Source: Ophiocordyceps camponoti-saundersi (nom. inval.) (taxonomy: Eukaryota; Ascomycota; Sordariomycetes; Hypocreales; Ophiocordycipitaceae). From it: a stretch of 53,059 nt of DNA. Positions 22,677 through 33,413 of the stretch are shown in pieces. Where the stretch lies: the NCBI GenBank assembly GCA_003339415.1, contig PDHQ01000065.1, forward strand, positions 62,094-115,152. The letters are read 5' to 3'. The translations under genes were made by a program, and so were the position numbers. The notes under the pieces are model-generated. The model saw only the letters and a program-made list of their open reading frames with translations. It did not search any database and was not told the origin of the DNA. Each line of letters opens with the position of its first letter. Position 1 is the stretch's first letter.

Positions 22677-25600
22677 ATGAAGCTGTTTTACCAACATCTT
22701 CGCCAAGCCAAAGAGGCCTCTTTCGCAAACGTCTCCGATGTGCGGCGAAGCGAGTTGAACGATGGCTTCGACTTCAGCTTGTTTCACGATTCTCTGGAAA
22801 AGCCTGTCCATATCCAAGTCGTGGTTCAAGGTGAACGAGCAGCCTCTGACAGCTCCCTCACCTCCCCCGTAGCTGACCAAAGTGCCCCCAAGACTTGGCC
22901 AACTATCTGAGCGATGCAAAATTCATGGCCTTCACTGGCTCTGAGTGTCTGCCTCACTTTTCCGATCGCGTCGAGACACTATCTGGCCGCATCCCAGGCA
23001 ACAGTACTGTCGGCAACGCCATCTCCTTTCTTTCTGAAGCGCTCCTCGCCGGGTTGATGACTGGAGTAGACTCCGACTACGGCGACAGCGCTGATGACTC
23101 ACTGCCTGATTTCAACGATGATTTTGGCTTTGAACTTTCACCATCGCGCATCTCCCCTCATGTATCTCAGGCAGCTACTCAACTGCTGAAGAAGTCATTG
23201 CAGAAAGCTCGCTCAGCCGGCCTTCGCATTGGCATTCTACCGCCCGTACCGAGTCAGATGCCCCATGCCATTACCCTGTCCATTCAAGTGAAGCAGCTGG
23301 GGCTGTCGGACGATGCGCAGGAGGCATGGGACTTGGAGCCTGACGAGTACCTGGTTCTCGTCTGCCGCCCCGTGAAAGGTTATCCTTCACTATCCACCTA
23401 TCTCGACCTTCCCCTTGAACAGAAAAGCATACAGTTTCGGTTCGGAAAATGTGCTACTGCTCAGCCTTCCTTCTCCACCGTTCGCAAAGCCATGTGGGAT
23501 TACACCATCGATGGTAACGACAAACGCGTCAAATGCAAGTTCCAGGATCAGGGCGCCTGCCTATTGCCCAACCACATGTCGGCCTCTATAAATCGCCTAC
23601 TGAACTGTCATCTTCACGTGCTGCTCAGCCTCCGAAGGCGTCATCGAATCTCTTGGACATCGGCCCAAGAGATGATGCTGGACACCAACCTGGATCCTCG
23701 TCGTGAAGGTGCTGTGGTGCCTCGTAAGATGAATGACGGGCCCTTGATCAGTCGCCAGGCGCCCGTCTCTCTGCAGTGCGACGACTCCTTCGACAGCGAC
23801 GACGAAGTCAGCATCCCCTTGGTGGCCATGCAGCTTGCGCTCCGCCACCTTGTACGCTGCACCGATTTTTGCACCGTCTGCTACGGCAAACTGGCAGGCA
23901 GCGCCGGAAGTTTGAAGCCATATGCATGCGGCCATCGTCTTTGCCTGTATCAGCACCTATCGCTCGGCTTTGGAGCGAGTTTGGAGCATCAGATCGTTCA
24001 CCACCCATATGTGGTCGACCTTCTTCTGTGCTTCTTTTACGCAGCCGTCTATCACAAGCGGCTTCGAGACTTTCCGGCAGGCCTAGCGCTCAGTGCACCG
24101 AAGATTGACGATTTGGACACCGCCATTGAGTGCGACATCTCCTTGAAAACCCGACAACTAAGCCTTCTGGGCCCTGTCCACTGCAAATCCCTCAAGGCCG
24201 GCGATTGTCATTTTGTTGTGGTTGTTATGGAAGCCAGTGGAGGTTCGTTTCTTCGTGTCTCTCTCAACGTCTTCATGCTAAAAGGTTGCTAATGTTGTTA
24301 TATAGACCTCAAGTACTACGCCTGTCACGTCGCGGAAGTGAATGGTGTGACGTCCTTCTTCAATACTCTATCCGGTCCGCATCAGATCGAGTCTCCCGAT
24401 AAGGAGGCAACACAGCAGAAGCTGTCGAGACGGGCGACGAATGCCAAAGATGGGTGGAACAAAGCACTTATATTCCCGTTCATCCATGACGCGGCGAGTC
24501 TTCCGATGTGGCAACGGAACTTGGCATTCCTCTTCATCATGCTCGCTCTGCCCCCCGTCCTCAGCATGAGAGCCTTTCTGCTGGAGCAGCCGGGCGAAGG
24601 GCTCTCCCAGTTCGGCATGATAAACAAATCTGCACTCATTCTTGCTGAATGGGTCCTGGCCTCAAATAGGTCGCATCTTGTTCAGGATCAGCCGATTCCT
24701 GACCAGCCGGCGCCCAAGTCGACTAAAAGCCCGGAGTCCGACTCGAAGTCCTGCCCGTGGCTGACTGGACATACGCTGCGATTTCGCTTCGCACAAGGGG
24801 CGCCTGACAAGGAGCGATACTTCATGAACGAGTTGCGGAAATATGGCAAGCCGAATGAGATGTGTTCTACGCTATTCGCATGGCACGGCAGCCCCATGAG
24901 CAATTGGCACAGCATCGTTCGCAGTGGGCTTAATTTTCAAACAACGGCCAACGGACGTTCCTACGGCAACGGCGTCTACATGAGCCAGTTCATGAACACC
25001 AGTATCTGGTACGCCTCGCAGAAGGCAGATACATATCGAGAAAGTCGCGATCTGGTGGGTAAAGATCCTTCTATACTGTACTGTTTCGCAGCGACTGATT
25101 TATTCAGCCCAACCACTGGCCCAATTCCGACCTGAAGCCGTCCAAGGCTCTCAGCCTCGTCGAGGTTATCAACAGGCCAGACCTGTTCGTTTCCAGTTCA
25201 CCGCATTACGTGGTCGATAAGGTCAACTGGATCCAATGCCGATATCTTTACGTTGAGCTGCAGCCAACGGCGATGGCATTGAAGGAGCCTTTCCCTGGAC
25301 GACAGGTCAAAGAGTCTCAGGGCTGTGTTCCGCAGGATAGGGCACGCGGCCTTCTGGACAAGGATGGAAAGCTGTTTGCGGTTCCCCGAGAGGCTATCCC
25401 GGAATGTCGAAGGACTTTGCGCGCGGGGCCTGGGACTTTACAGGTGGAGAAGCAGGAGCCCGGGTCAGACGCGGAAGACGACGACATGTCCGGCGACGTC
25501 CTCGACCTGCTGAGCTCTCCTGATGAAGAGTCACAAGTCGAATTCAAGGGAAGGAAGCGACTTCGAGACGGGCCTCCGAGCCCTGACGGCGACGAGCGTC

Positions 25601-26283
25601 CGCCGCCGGCGCAGAAGACGTGGGTCGAGATGAGGCTACAGTTTCGCCCCGGGAACCTCGACCACAGCTCGCTGCCCAAGCTGCCTCCGCCATCGTGGGC
25701 AGATTCGTCTCCGCGAGCACTCAAGGCTCTCGCCAGGGAGCTCAAGGAACTGAACCGGATCCAGAAGCAGACAGCGGCGGAAGAGCTGGGCTGGTTCGTG
25801 GACGTGGGAAAGACGGACAACCTATTTCACTGGATCGCCGAGCTGCACAGCTTCGACGCCAACCTGCCTTTGGCTCGGGACATGATGGAGCAGGGGTTGA
25901 CGAGCGTCGTGCTCGAGATTCGCTTCGGCGCCAACTTTCCGCACGCGCCGCCCTTTGTGCGTGTCATCCGGCCGCGCTTCCTACCTTTCGGCCAGGGCGG
26001 CGGCGGCCACGTTACGGCCGGCGGCGCAATCTGCTCCGAGATGCTCACCCTCTCCGGCTGGCTGCCGACGTTGACGATGGAGAAGGTGATGCTTCTGGTG
26101 CGGTTGGGTCTTTGCGACAGCAACCCGCCTGCTCGGCTCCAGTCGTCGTCAACGAGGCATTACCGCTTTCACAGCGGTGACTACGGCGTCTCGGAGGCGA
26201 TCTCAGCCTATCGTAGGGCCGCCAAATCCCATGGATGGGTGGCGTCGCCTGATCTGGAGCAGGTCGCTGCCATGGGGGATTGA
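22677..26283 (+). CDS. PARP6/8/16-like catalytic domain fused to UBE2Q-like UBC
   Basis: The coding sequence is join(22677..22830, 22893..24242, 24306..25054, 25108..26283), 1142 residues. A Cys cluster at about 374-402 (CTDFCTVC, then KPYACGHRLCLYQHLSLGFG, and HHPYVVDLL) is the zinc-binding and adjoining region typical of PARP6/8/16. The catalytic domain follows: HGS with His695 (FAWHGSPMSNWHSIVRSGLN), then GNGVYMS with Tyr726. The third position lies in CRYLYVEL and is not Glu, so mono-ADP-ribosylation is expected. A disordered acidic linker leads to a C-terminal UBC fold with NFPHAPPFVRVIRPRF and the active-site Cys1060 in GGAICSEMLTLSGW, closest to UBE2Q enzymes. Fungal PARP-UBC fusions have been described, so the architecture is known though its function is not. 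Introns are 62, 63 and 53 bp. The first intron is the least certain, chosen to keep phase past an in-frame TGA. Confidence 0.87.
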
Positions 26284-26951
26284 GAGGGGACGAGGGGCTT
26301 TGTTGAGGCTTGCCGGGAAGGGGTTAGTCCTATCCGATGGGGGTTGAGTGAAGCGGACAGCGGACACTTTGTGCCGTCTCTCGTTGCTAGACAGAAGATG
26401 AAGTGAGTAGAAGGGAGACCTACCTGTGCCTGTAGTTAGGTGTAGGTACCTAGGTATCAAGGTCGGCACACTTTGTTTCGACGGGATATTGAAACAGGTC
26501 GTCTTCTTCTCTGCCGAGGGAGTGTGCGCGGGGTGCATGTATGTATGTAGATATGTAGATATCCGTAAACATCTATCTATACCTGATAGTTGAATATCTA
26601 CAGTATGCACAAAGAGATGATATCGCCCTATCCATTACAGAGGCTCCTCAGCCGTAGGCGTCTGTAAACCGATATGTAGCTCCCGCACGTCAAAAGAAAC
26701 TCGTTCGTTGTCCATCATGCGCATCCTTCCATCAAACAGATGACTAGATTCGTCACGTCACCACAATCCTCTTCCTCTTTCTTCACCTCTTACATGCACG
26801 CACCACCTCAAGCCTTCATCGATGTTCCACACCTCCCACGCACACAGCGTCAAGAGAGAATCAATCATATGATATAGGAAGAAGCGCACCTATAAACCCG
26901 ATCCCATCCCATCATCTCCTCACAACAAGCGAAGCCCAAACCCCCCCAAAA
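26284..26951. other. Intergenic, PARP-UBC to RPC9
   Basis: This is the 3' flank of the PARP-UBC gene and the promoter of RPC9. It contains a TAGGTACCTAGGTA palindromic cluster near 26440-26458, ATGTATGTAGATATG repeats near 26540-26565 and a C run just before the RPC9 start. No gene is seen. Confidence 0.6.
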
Positions 26952-27667
<716 letters not shown>

Positions 27668-27987
27668 TAAACAAGCGTCTTCTTTAATTCAACAGTAGCA
27701 TGTAAGACGAGACGAAACTGAGGCCGTATCTCCACGCTCGTCGACGACTCAAACTGACTGTCTCATCACTTTTCTTCAAGCGGTAAACGGCCTGCGAAAA
27801 AGATCAACTGACGACATAATGTGGCTCAGTATCCGTATGTATGTATATTGTATATACTCCGTATTTTACTCCCAGCCACAAGTACAGCCACATGTCAAGC
27901 TCCACGTGCAAAATCAATTCACCTCTTCGTCACAATAAATGACAAAAAAGGGGAAAAAAAAGAAAATGAAGGGGAGCCATAGAATCC
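27668..27987. other. Intergenic, RPC9 to PUS3
   Basis: No gene. It holds the RPC9 3' flank and the PUS3 promoter, with a CACGTG hexamer near 27903 and an A/G-rich leader (27940-27975). Confidence 0.6.
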
Positions 27988-29703
27988 ATGGGCTTCTCCG
28001 CCGGCCGTCTTCGTCTCCGTCTCGGCCCCCGTCTCGGCTCCCGACTGTCGGTCCACCCCATCGACCGCAGTCTCTCGAAACCGTCTAGCCGAAGCGTCTC
28101 GTCAAGCCCATCTCCCAAGACCGACGCCCGCGTCTTTATGGCAGCAAAGTACGAGAGCTGGACGCGGACGGCCCTCATCCGGCGACTGCGGACGCTCGAA
28201 GCCCAGCTACCGACGGCCCAGCAAGATGCATCTCCTACCGAGCTGCGGCAGGCCGAGAAGACCAAGGGGCGCCGCATAGACCGCTCGCGATACTCGACAC
28301 GCTACATCGCGCTCAAATTGGCCTACCTCGGCAAGCGCTACGGTGGCTTCGAGTTCCAGGCCATGTCGAACCAGCCCACCATCGAGGAGGAGCTGTGGAA
28401 CGCCTTGATCAAGACCTGCCTCGTCTTCCCGGACGGCGGAGAGGATGGGGAGGTTGTCCAGTTCGACTGCTGCGAATACTCCAAGTGTGGCCGCACCGAT
28501 CGCGGCGTCAGCGCCTTTGGCCAGGTCGTTGGCCTGCGGGTGCGGAGCAACAGGCCGGTGCCTCGCCGACGGGATCAGGCCGACGAGCAGGCCGACGAGG
28601 AGGATGAGGAGGTGGACAAAGAGGAGGAGATGCAGCCTTTCGACGACGTCGCCGACGAGCTATGCTATCCGCGCATGCTCAACCGTCTTCTCCCGCGCGA
28701 TATCCGCGTCTTGGCCTGGTGCCCGGCGCCGCCAGACGGCTTCTCCGCCCGCTTCTCGTGCGGCGAGCGTCAGTATCGCTATTTCTTTACCCAGCCAGCT
28801 TTTACGCCGCCGCCGCAACGCGCTGCGCCCGGGCACGTCCCGCCCGGCTGGCTGGACCTCGCAGCCATGCGCGACGCGGCCAAGCGCTTCGAAGGCGAGC
28901 ATGACTTCCGCAACTTTTGCAAAGTCGACCCGAGCAAGCAAATCACCAACTTTCGCCGACGCGTCTACGAAGCCGACATTGTTGAGGTAGACGATAATTG
29001 CTCGGCGATGCCGTACCTGCAAGACTCGGGCTGCGTCCACGCGGGTGACGCGCCGCATCATCCCAAGGTCTATTACTTTCTCGTCCGCGGCTCGGCCTTT
29101 CTTTGGCACCAGATTCGTCACATGGTCGCCGTACTGTTCCTCGTGGGCCAGGGCCTCGAGAAGCCGTCTGTGGTATCGCAGCTGCTCGACGTCGAGGCTC
29201 ATCCATGCAAGCCTACGTACGCCATGGCCGACGAAGTGCCGCTCGTGCTGTGGGATTGCGTCTTCCCCGACGCCGATACAAATGTAACGGATAAGTCGAA
29301 GGACTCGCTGCGGTGGATTCACGTCGGGGACGAGCAGGTGGGCGATAAGTTTGGCGCCTTCGGTGTCATGGACAACATGTGGCGGCTCTGGCGCGAGTGC
29401 AAGATGGACGAGTTGCTGGCTCATCAGCTGCTACAGCAGGTAGCGAGTCGGGGCCCCAAGACGCGAGGCGGAGGAGGAGGCGACGGCGACGACAAGAAAA
29501 GCGTCGCCTTGTTCGAAGGGGGCAATGGCGGACGGTTGGGCGGAAAGTATGTGCCGGTCATGGAGAAGACGTTGACGCAGTCGCCGGAGGAGCAAAACGA
29601 AAAGTATGCTAAGCGCAAGGGTTATGCGAGCGCTGAGGATATGCGGGCGCAGAAGGCCCTATTGTGGGAGCGAGAAACAGAGCAGACTGCGGACGATGAG
29701 TGA
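27988..29703 (+). CDS. PUS3: tRNA pseudouridine synthase Pus3/Deg1
   Basis: A single exon of 571 residues. The TruA-type fold contains the catalytic Asp171 in SKCGRTDRGVSAFGQV. YIALKLAYLGKRYGGFEFQ precedes it, and LRWIHVGDEQVG and FLWHQIRHMVAVLFLVGQGL follow, all typical of the Pus3/Deg1 branch, which modifies U38/U39 in the anticodon arm. An acidic insert lies at about 193-225. The first 50 residues (MGFSAGRLRLRLGPRLGSRL) are basic and free of acidic residues and may be a mitochondrial presequence. A second ATG at 28138 (MAAKYESWTRTALIRRLRTL) begins the conserved part, so two start sites could give mitochondrial and cytosolic forms. It converges on PIG-H, with 144 bp between stop codons. Confidence 0.93.
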   Translation: MGFSAGRLRLRLGPRLGSRLSVHPIDRSLSKPSSRSVSSSPSPKTDARVFMAAKYESWTRTALIRRLRTLEAQLPTAQQDASPTELRQAEKTKGRRIDRSRYSTRYIALKLAYLGKRYGGFEFQAMSNQPTIEEELWNALIKTCLVFPDGGEDGEVVQFDCCEYSKCGRTDRGVSAFGQVVGLRVRSNRPVPRRRDQADEQADEEDEEVDKEEEMQPFDDVADELCYPRMLNRLLPRDIRVLAWCPAPPDGFSARFSCGERQYRYFFTQPAFTPPPQRAAPGHVPPGWLDLAAMRDAAKRFEGEHDFRNFCKVDPSKQITNFRRRVYEADIVEVDDNCSAMPYLQDSGCVHAGDAPHHPKVYYFLVRGSAFLWHQIRHMVAVLFLVGQGLEKPSVVSQLLDVEAHPCKPTYAMADEVPLVLWDCVFPDADTNVTDKSKDSLRWIHVGDEQVGDKFGAFGVMDNMWRLWRECKMDELLAHQLLQQVASRGPKTRGGGGGDGDDKKSVALFEGGNGGRLGGKYVPVMEKTLTQSPEEQNEKYAKRKGYASAEDMRAQKALLWERETEQTADDE

Positions 29704-29847
29704 GCGGCACATACAATGATGAGGATGAAAAGCGATACGAACGTGCCATTGAATGCGTCGGACGTTAGACGACCAAGTAAGCAAGCGAGCAGGAGCAGGC
29801 TGGCACCGGTGCGATGCTTCAAATGACTGAAGGAAGAGATGGGAATC

Positions 29848-30462
29848 TCAGAGCGGTAGCCCCTTTTCCTCGGCACGTCTCTCATAGAGACACTCTCGCG
29901 CGCCTCGCCAAACAGTCTCGACGATCTGCCTCGGAGGAAGGAGTCCGGGAAAGACGACGACGACGTCGGACTCTCCTTCGACGACGACGATGAGGTAATA
30001 GCGAACTTCGAAACCGCGAAAGGCCTCATTGATGAAGATGTCCTGAATCTTCTCCGTCGGGATGAAACGGGTAGCGGGACGGCCCAGGTATGAAGGCGAC
30101 TGCTCCGTCGTTTGAACGCCCAGCCCGCGCAGGACGAGCAGCGACTCTTGAGCGTGCAATCTGCGACAGACGAGCCAGAGCGCGGTGAAGGCAGCGGGGA
30201 GGAGGAAGGGGAGAGGCATGGTGAGGACGTCTTGACGGTCGAGCACGAGGAAACCAAGGGTCTGGGATGCGAGTCTGGGGAAGGCCTTGGCCCATCGGGT
30301 GTAGATGACCATGGTAGCGGCGAGGCCGAGGGCGAGACGGAGGAGGAGGAGCGGTATTCGGAGGAGAAGTCGTAGGGAGAGGACGGTGGCGGGTGGGGGA
30401 GGACGGGTGGTGACGATGAATTCGGCGGCTGTGGGGGAGGGTCTGCGGATATGGAGGCGCAT
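29848..30462 (-). CDS. GPI15: PIG-H/Gpi15, GPI-GlcNAc transferase subunit
   Basis: A single exon of 204 residues. Two hydrophobic segments (about 27-53, VLSLRLLLRIPLLLLRLALG, and about 78-98) form the hairpin typical of PIG-H. The conserved PIG-H domain follows: ESLLVLRGLGVQTTEQS, RFIPTEKIQDIFINEAFRGF and EVRYYLIVVVEGE. PIG-H is part of the ER complex that moves GlcNAc to phosphatidylinositol, the first step of GPI-anchor synthesis. The gene is divergent from the MULE-type protein gene (664 bp). Confidence 0.92.
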   Translation of the reverse strand: MRLHIRRPSPTAAEFIVTTRPPPPATVLSLRLLLRIPLLLLRLALGLAATMVIYTRWAKAFPRLASQTLGFLVLDRQDVLTMPLPFLLPAAFTALWLVCRRLHAQESLLVLRGLGVQTTEQSPSYLGRPATRFIPTEKIQDIFINEAFRGFEVRYYLIVVVEGESDVVVVFPGLLPPRQIVETVWRGARECLYERRAEEKGLPL

Positions 30463-31126
30463 TATTTGTGTTCGCTGATGGATGTGTGTTTGGGCGTGGT
30501 GGTGGTGGTGGTGATGATGATGGTGATGATGGTGGTGATGATGGTGGTGACGGTGGTGATGGTGATGGTGATGATCAAGATGGTGATGCTTTAATCTTCG
30601 ATGATGCTTCTTTCTTCGTAGGTAGTTGGTGATGATAGAAGAGGAGGAATAGGAGGAATTGGAGGAGGAGGGGGAGGGGGAGAAGGAGGGAGAACAAGGG
30701 GAGCAGGTGCAGAGAGAGTGGGAGAGCTTGCCTTGTTTAGATTACACATGTGCATTATCTATGTGCATCATGCATAACTCTCTCTACGGATAGAAGCTCT
30801 ACGGATAGTCTGCAGGTACCTAGGTATCTGTAGGTACCGAGACAAGCCTGTAGCCTCGCAGCCACGAGGCTGAGCTTCTCATTGGCCACGCTATTCGTAC
30901 GACGGCCCCGCCCTCGTCAAGTACCAACCAGCCGTGCGGCCCCTACAAAAAATACCGCAAAAGCCCTCCTCCTGATCGCACACCTCCTCCCGCCATCATC
31001 CACCTCTCGATCTAGCTACCTCTAGTATCTACCTCTATCTATCGATCCGTCTCTCCATCTCCATCTGTCTCCCTCTTCCTTCGTCTCTCTCGGTCAGAGG
31101 AAGGGAAAAGAAAAAAAAAAGCTGTG
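30463..31126. other. Divergent promoter region with TGATGG repeats
   Basis: This region lies between PIG-H (minus) and the plus-strand gene at 31127. An imperfect GGTGGTGAT/TGATGG repeat runs through about 30497-30590, followed by a GGAGGA-rich block (30640-30690). A GTACCTAGGTA cluster lies near 30817. The stretch before 31127 is pyrimidine-rich, with CTATCT repeats. No ORF is supported. Confidence 0.6.
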
Positions 31127-32125
31127 ATGGACCACAAGGCCGTCACCGCGCTCGCCCACGACCTCGCAGCCGCGGGAGAGATTACCCCCGTGGCGCTGGC
31201 TGCGTTTCAGCAGCTTACGGCGGCAGCAGCTTCGCTCGTCGAGCCGGGCGAGCAAGCAGGCGTCGTCTCCGTCCTTCACCAGCAGCCACCACCCCACCAG
31301 CACCAGCAGCAACCTCATCATCATCAGCCCCATCCGCAGTCCCATCAGCATCAGCAGCAACACCAGCAGCACCAGCAGCACCAGCAGCACCAACAGCACC
31401 AACAGCACCAGCAGCACCAGCAGCAGCATGGAGATGGAGGTATGATGGTGGCTCCTCATCCTCACTCTCATGCTCCTCCCCCTCCTCCTCCCCCGCCTCC
31501 TACTGTTGCTACTGCTGCTACTTCTCCCACCTCAGTGGTGATCCCCTGCCTACCACCGTCACAACTCTTCGACTCCATCGACGAGCTTTACAATTTCATC
31601 CAGGGTTTTCATCGTGATAACGGAGCAGCATTGGTGAAGCGCACTTCTCGGGGAAAACACGAGTTCAACGGGACGGTCGGTCCGACCAGCATCCTCTACA
31701 TCTGCGACCGCGGTCCTCGAAGAGCGTCGAAGAGCGCGGGTCTGCGAAAGGTGGTGACGCATAAGATTGACTGCCCCTATCGCGTGCGGGCGACGGCGAC
31801 GAAGGCTTCCAACTGGAAATGGTCCTACAAGGTGGCGCAAGATGGTCATAATCACGGTCCTTCGATGGGGCCGGCGGCGCACGCTATCCACAGAAGACGA
31901 ACGGCGGCGCAGCAAGATCTGGCCAGGAGTCTTTCGAAGAGTAAGACGCTATCTGCGCGAGAGATGGACAACATCATAAGGGATTCGTCGACGCCGGAGA
32001 CGTCGTTTTTCAGTCAAAAGGATATTTATAACGATCGACAGAGGATCAGGCTTTCTTCGCTGGGGGGGAAGCCTGTGGTGGCGGGGGCGGCGGTGGTGCA
32101 GGGACAACAGAGACATCCCGCCTAG
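31127..32125 (+). CDS. Solitary MULE/FAR1-type DNA-binding protein
   Basis: A single exon of 332 residues, from the ATG at 31127 (MDHKAVTALAHDLAAAG). Residues about 50-110 are Gln/His-rich (HQQ repeats), then poly-Pro. Residues 145-250 form a WRKY-GCM1/FAR1-type zinc domain, with Cys193, Cys216, His241 and His243 (YICDRG, KIDCPYRVRA, DGHNHG). HAIHRRR and SFFSQKDIYNDRQRIRL follow, matching the segment after the zinc domain in fungal MULE transposases. No DDE transposase domain or terminal inverted repeat follows, and the frame is intact, so I infer a domesticated DNA-binding protein. A solo N-terminal fragment of a dead element is less likely, because this gene shows none of the RIP damage seen 730 bp away. 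Confidence 0.75.
   Translation: MDHKAVTALAHDLAAAGEITPVALAAFQQLTAAAASLVEPGEQAGVVSVLHQQPPPHQHQQQPHHHQPHPQSHQHQQQHQQHQQHQQHQQHQQHQQHQQQHGDGGMMVAPHPHSHAPPPPPPPPPTVATAATSPTSVVIPCLPPSQLFDSIDELYNFIQGFHRDNGAALVKRTSRGKHEFNGTVGPTSILYICDRGPRRASKSAGLRKVVTHKIDCPYRVRATATKASNWKWSYKVAQDGHNHGPSMGPAAHAIHRRRTAAQQDLARSLSKSKTLSAREMDNIIRDSSTPETSFFSQKDIYNDRQRIRLSSLGGKPVVAGAAVVQGQQRHPA
31346..31427 (+). repeat. CAG/CAC coding repeat (Gln/His)
   Basis: Tandem CACCAGCAG units, with CACCAACAG variants, encode His-Gln-Gln repeats in the MULE/FAR1-type protein. The repeat is in frame and could vary in length between strains. Confidence 0.9.
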
Positions 32126-32850
32126 TGGGGTGCGCGTGTTTGCGGGCGTGTGTGTGTGCGTGCCTGTGTGCGCCGTTGTTTTTTCCTCGGCTGGTAGGGG
32201 GGGGGGGGCAAACGAGGGGTTGGCCAAGGCTTTCCTCCGACGAACCGGTTCTCACCAGCGGTTGTTTCACCATGGCGGCCCGCAGAAAGATGGGCGGGGA
32301 GAGGGGGGGGGGGGGTGATGTGGAAAGAAGCTGTCAAGAGGAGAGGAGGGGATGGTAAGGGAAGGGAAAGGAAGGGGGGGGAACAAAAGAAGAGAGGAGG
32401 GGAGAGGAGAGGGAGAGGAGGGGAGGGGAGAGGAGAGGAGAGGAGAGGAGAAGAGGGGAGAGGAGTAGAGAAGAAAGAAAGAAAGAAAGCAAAGAAGGGG
32501 GTTTTTTACTTTCTCGTACGAAGTCGAGACGCTTCGTGACGGGCTTTTTTAGTCTTGAACTTGTCATATGTCATGGGATTGGCGTCTGAAGCTTGGTTGG
32601 TTGATTGGTTGGTGTATCAGGGAGGGTCGAATTGACTATGGCTAGTAGTTGTCGTTGCCTAGTAGGTAGTAGGTAGGTAGTAGGTTAGCTGGTAGACACA
32701 CACACACACACACACACACACACATCGATACTCCTCCATTCGTACATACTAGATTCATTCACACTCAAGAAAGTGAGTGACTGCATAGGTAGGTAGGTAG
32801 TAACGATGTAATGAGCGCTTCAGATCGTGAGTCTCGTATCCGTATATACC
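32126..32850. other. Gene-free flank of the retroelement
   Basis: Contains G runs of 12 (32197-32208) and 13 (32303-32315), a GGAGA-rich purine block (32330-32495), TAGGTAGTAGG repeats (about 32660-32690), a CA repeat (32697-32722) and TAGG repeats (about 32788-32800). No gene. The retroelement inserted at its right edge. Confidence 0.7.
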
Positions 32851-32855
32851 TATGT
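32851..32855. repeat. Target-site duplication, left copy (TATGT)
   Basis: TATGT directly before the left LTR. The same five bases directly follow the right LTR at 41572-41576. A 5-bp duplication is usual for Ty3/gypsy integrases. Confidence 0.85.
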
Positions 32856-32987
32856 TATATAGTGGCACGATGAGCGTGGAACGTGATAATCTTATATTAT
32901 ATAAAGAGAGCCCTGCATAGCTCGAGCTAAGCTAATATATATATAGATAGGCGTGTCACGTGCACACGCACGTAGCCTACGGCTATA
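32856..32987 (-). repeat. LTR, left copy (3' LTR of the element)
   Basis: 132 bp, direct repeat of 41440-41571. On the coding strand it starts TATAGCC (TGTGGCC in the other copy) and ends in CTATATA, consistent with TG..CA ends altered by CpA to TpA change. It keeps two CACGTG hexamers. Differences from the other copy are all C/T or G/A. Confidence 0.93.
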
Positions 32988-33413
32988 TTTACCCTCGGTC
33001 GGAATAATCGTGCCCTTACGATTATCTTACTCCTACGCTTTATCGTTCTAATACGGTGGTGATATCTTCTTATACCGTAGTATACGTTTAGCGATTTCTC
33101 TTACGCACTAATTTATTAGTTTTTCGTCGTCTCCTTCGATCTTAGCGTATAATCGTACGAGCTTATATTATTAGCTTTCTATAGTAGTCTTTAAGGCTAC
33201 GATCTCTCGCTATTAGGTTTTTACGGTGGTCGTTAGGGCCGTAATACGAGTATCGTATTATTTAAGTATACGTCGTAGCTTCTTATCCGTCGCGTCCGAT
33301 ACGTTAGTCGTAATAAGTATTAGGTATTCGCGTTTACTATCTTAAATATCTATCTACGATAGCTATATTATACTTATAGAAAGATTAGGGGGTATTATAG
33401 TTAGGTTAACGTA

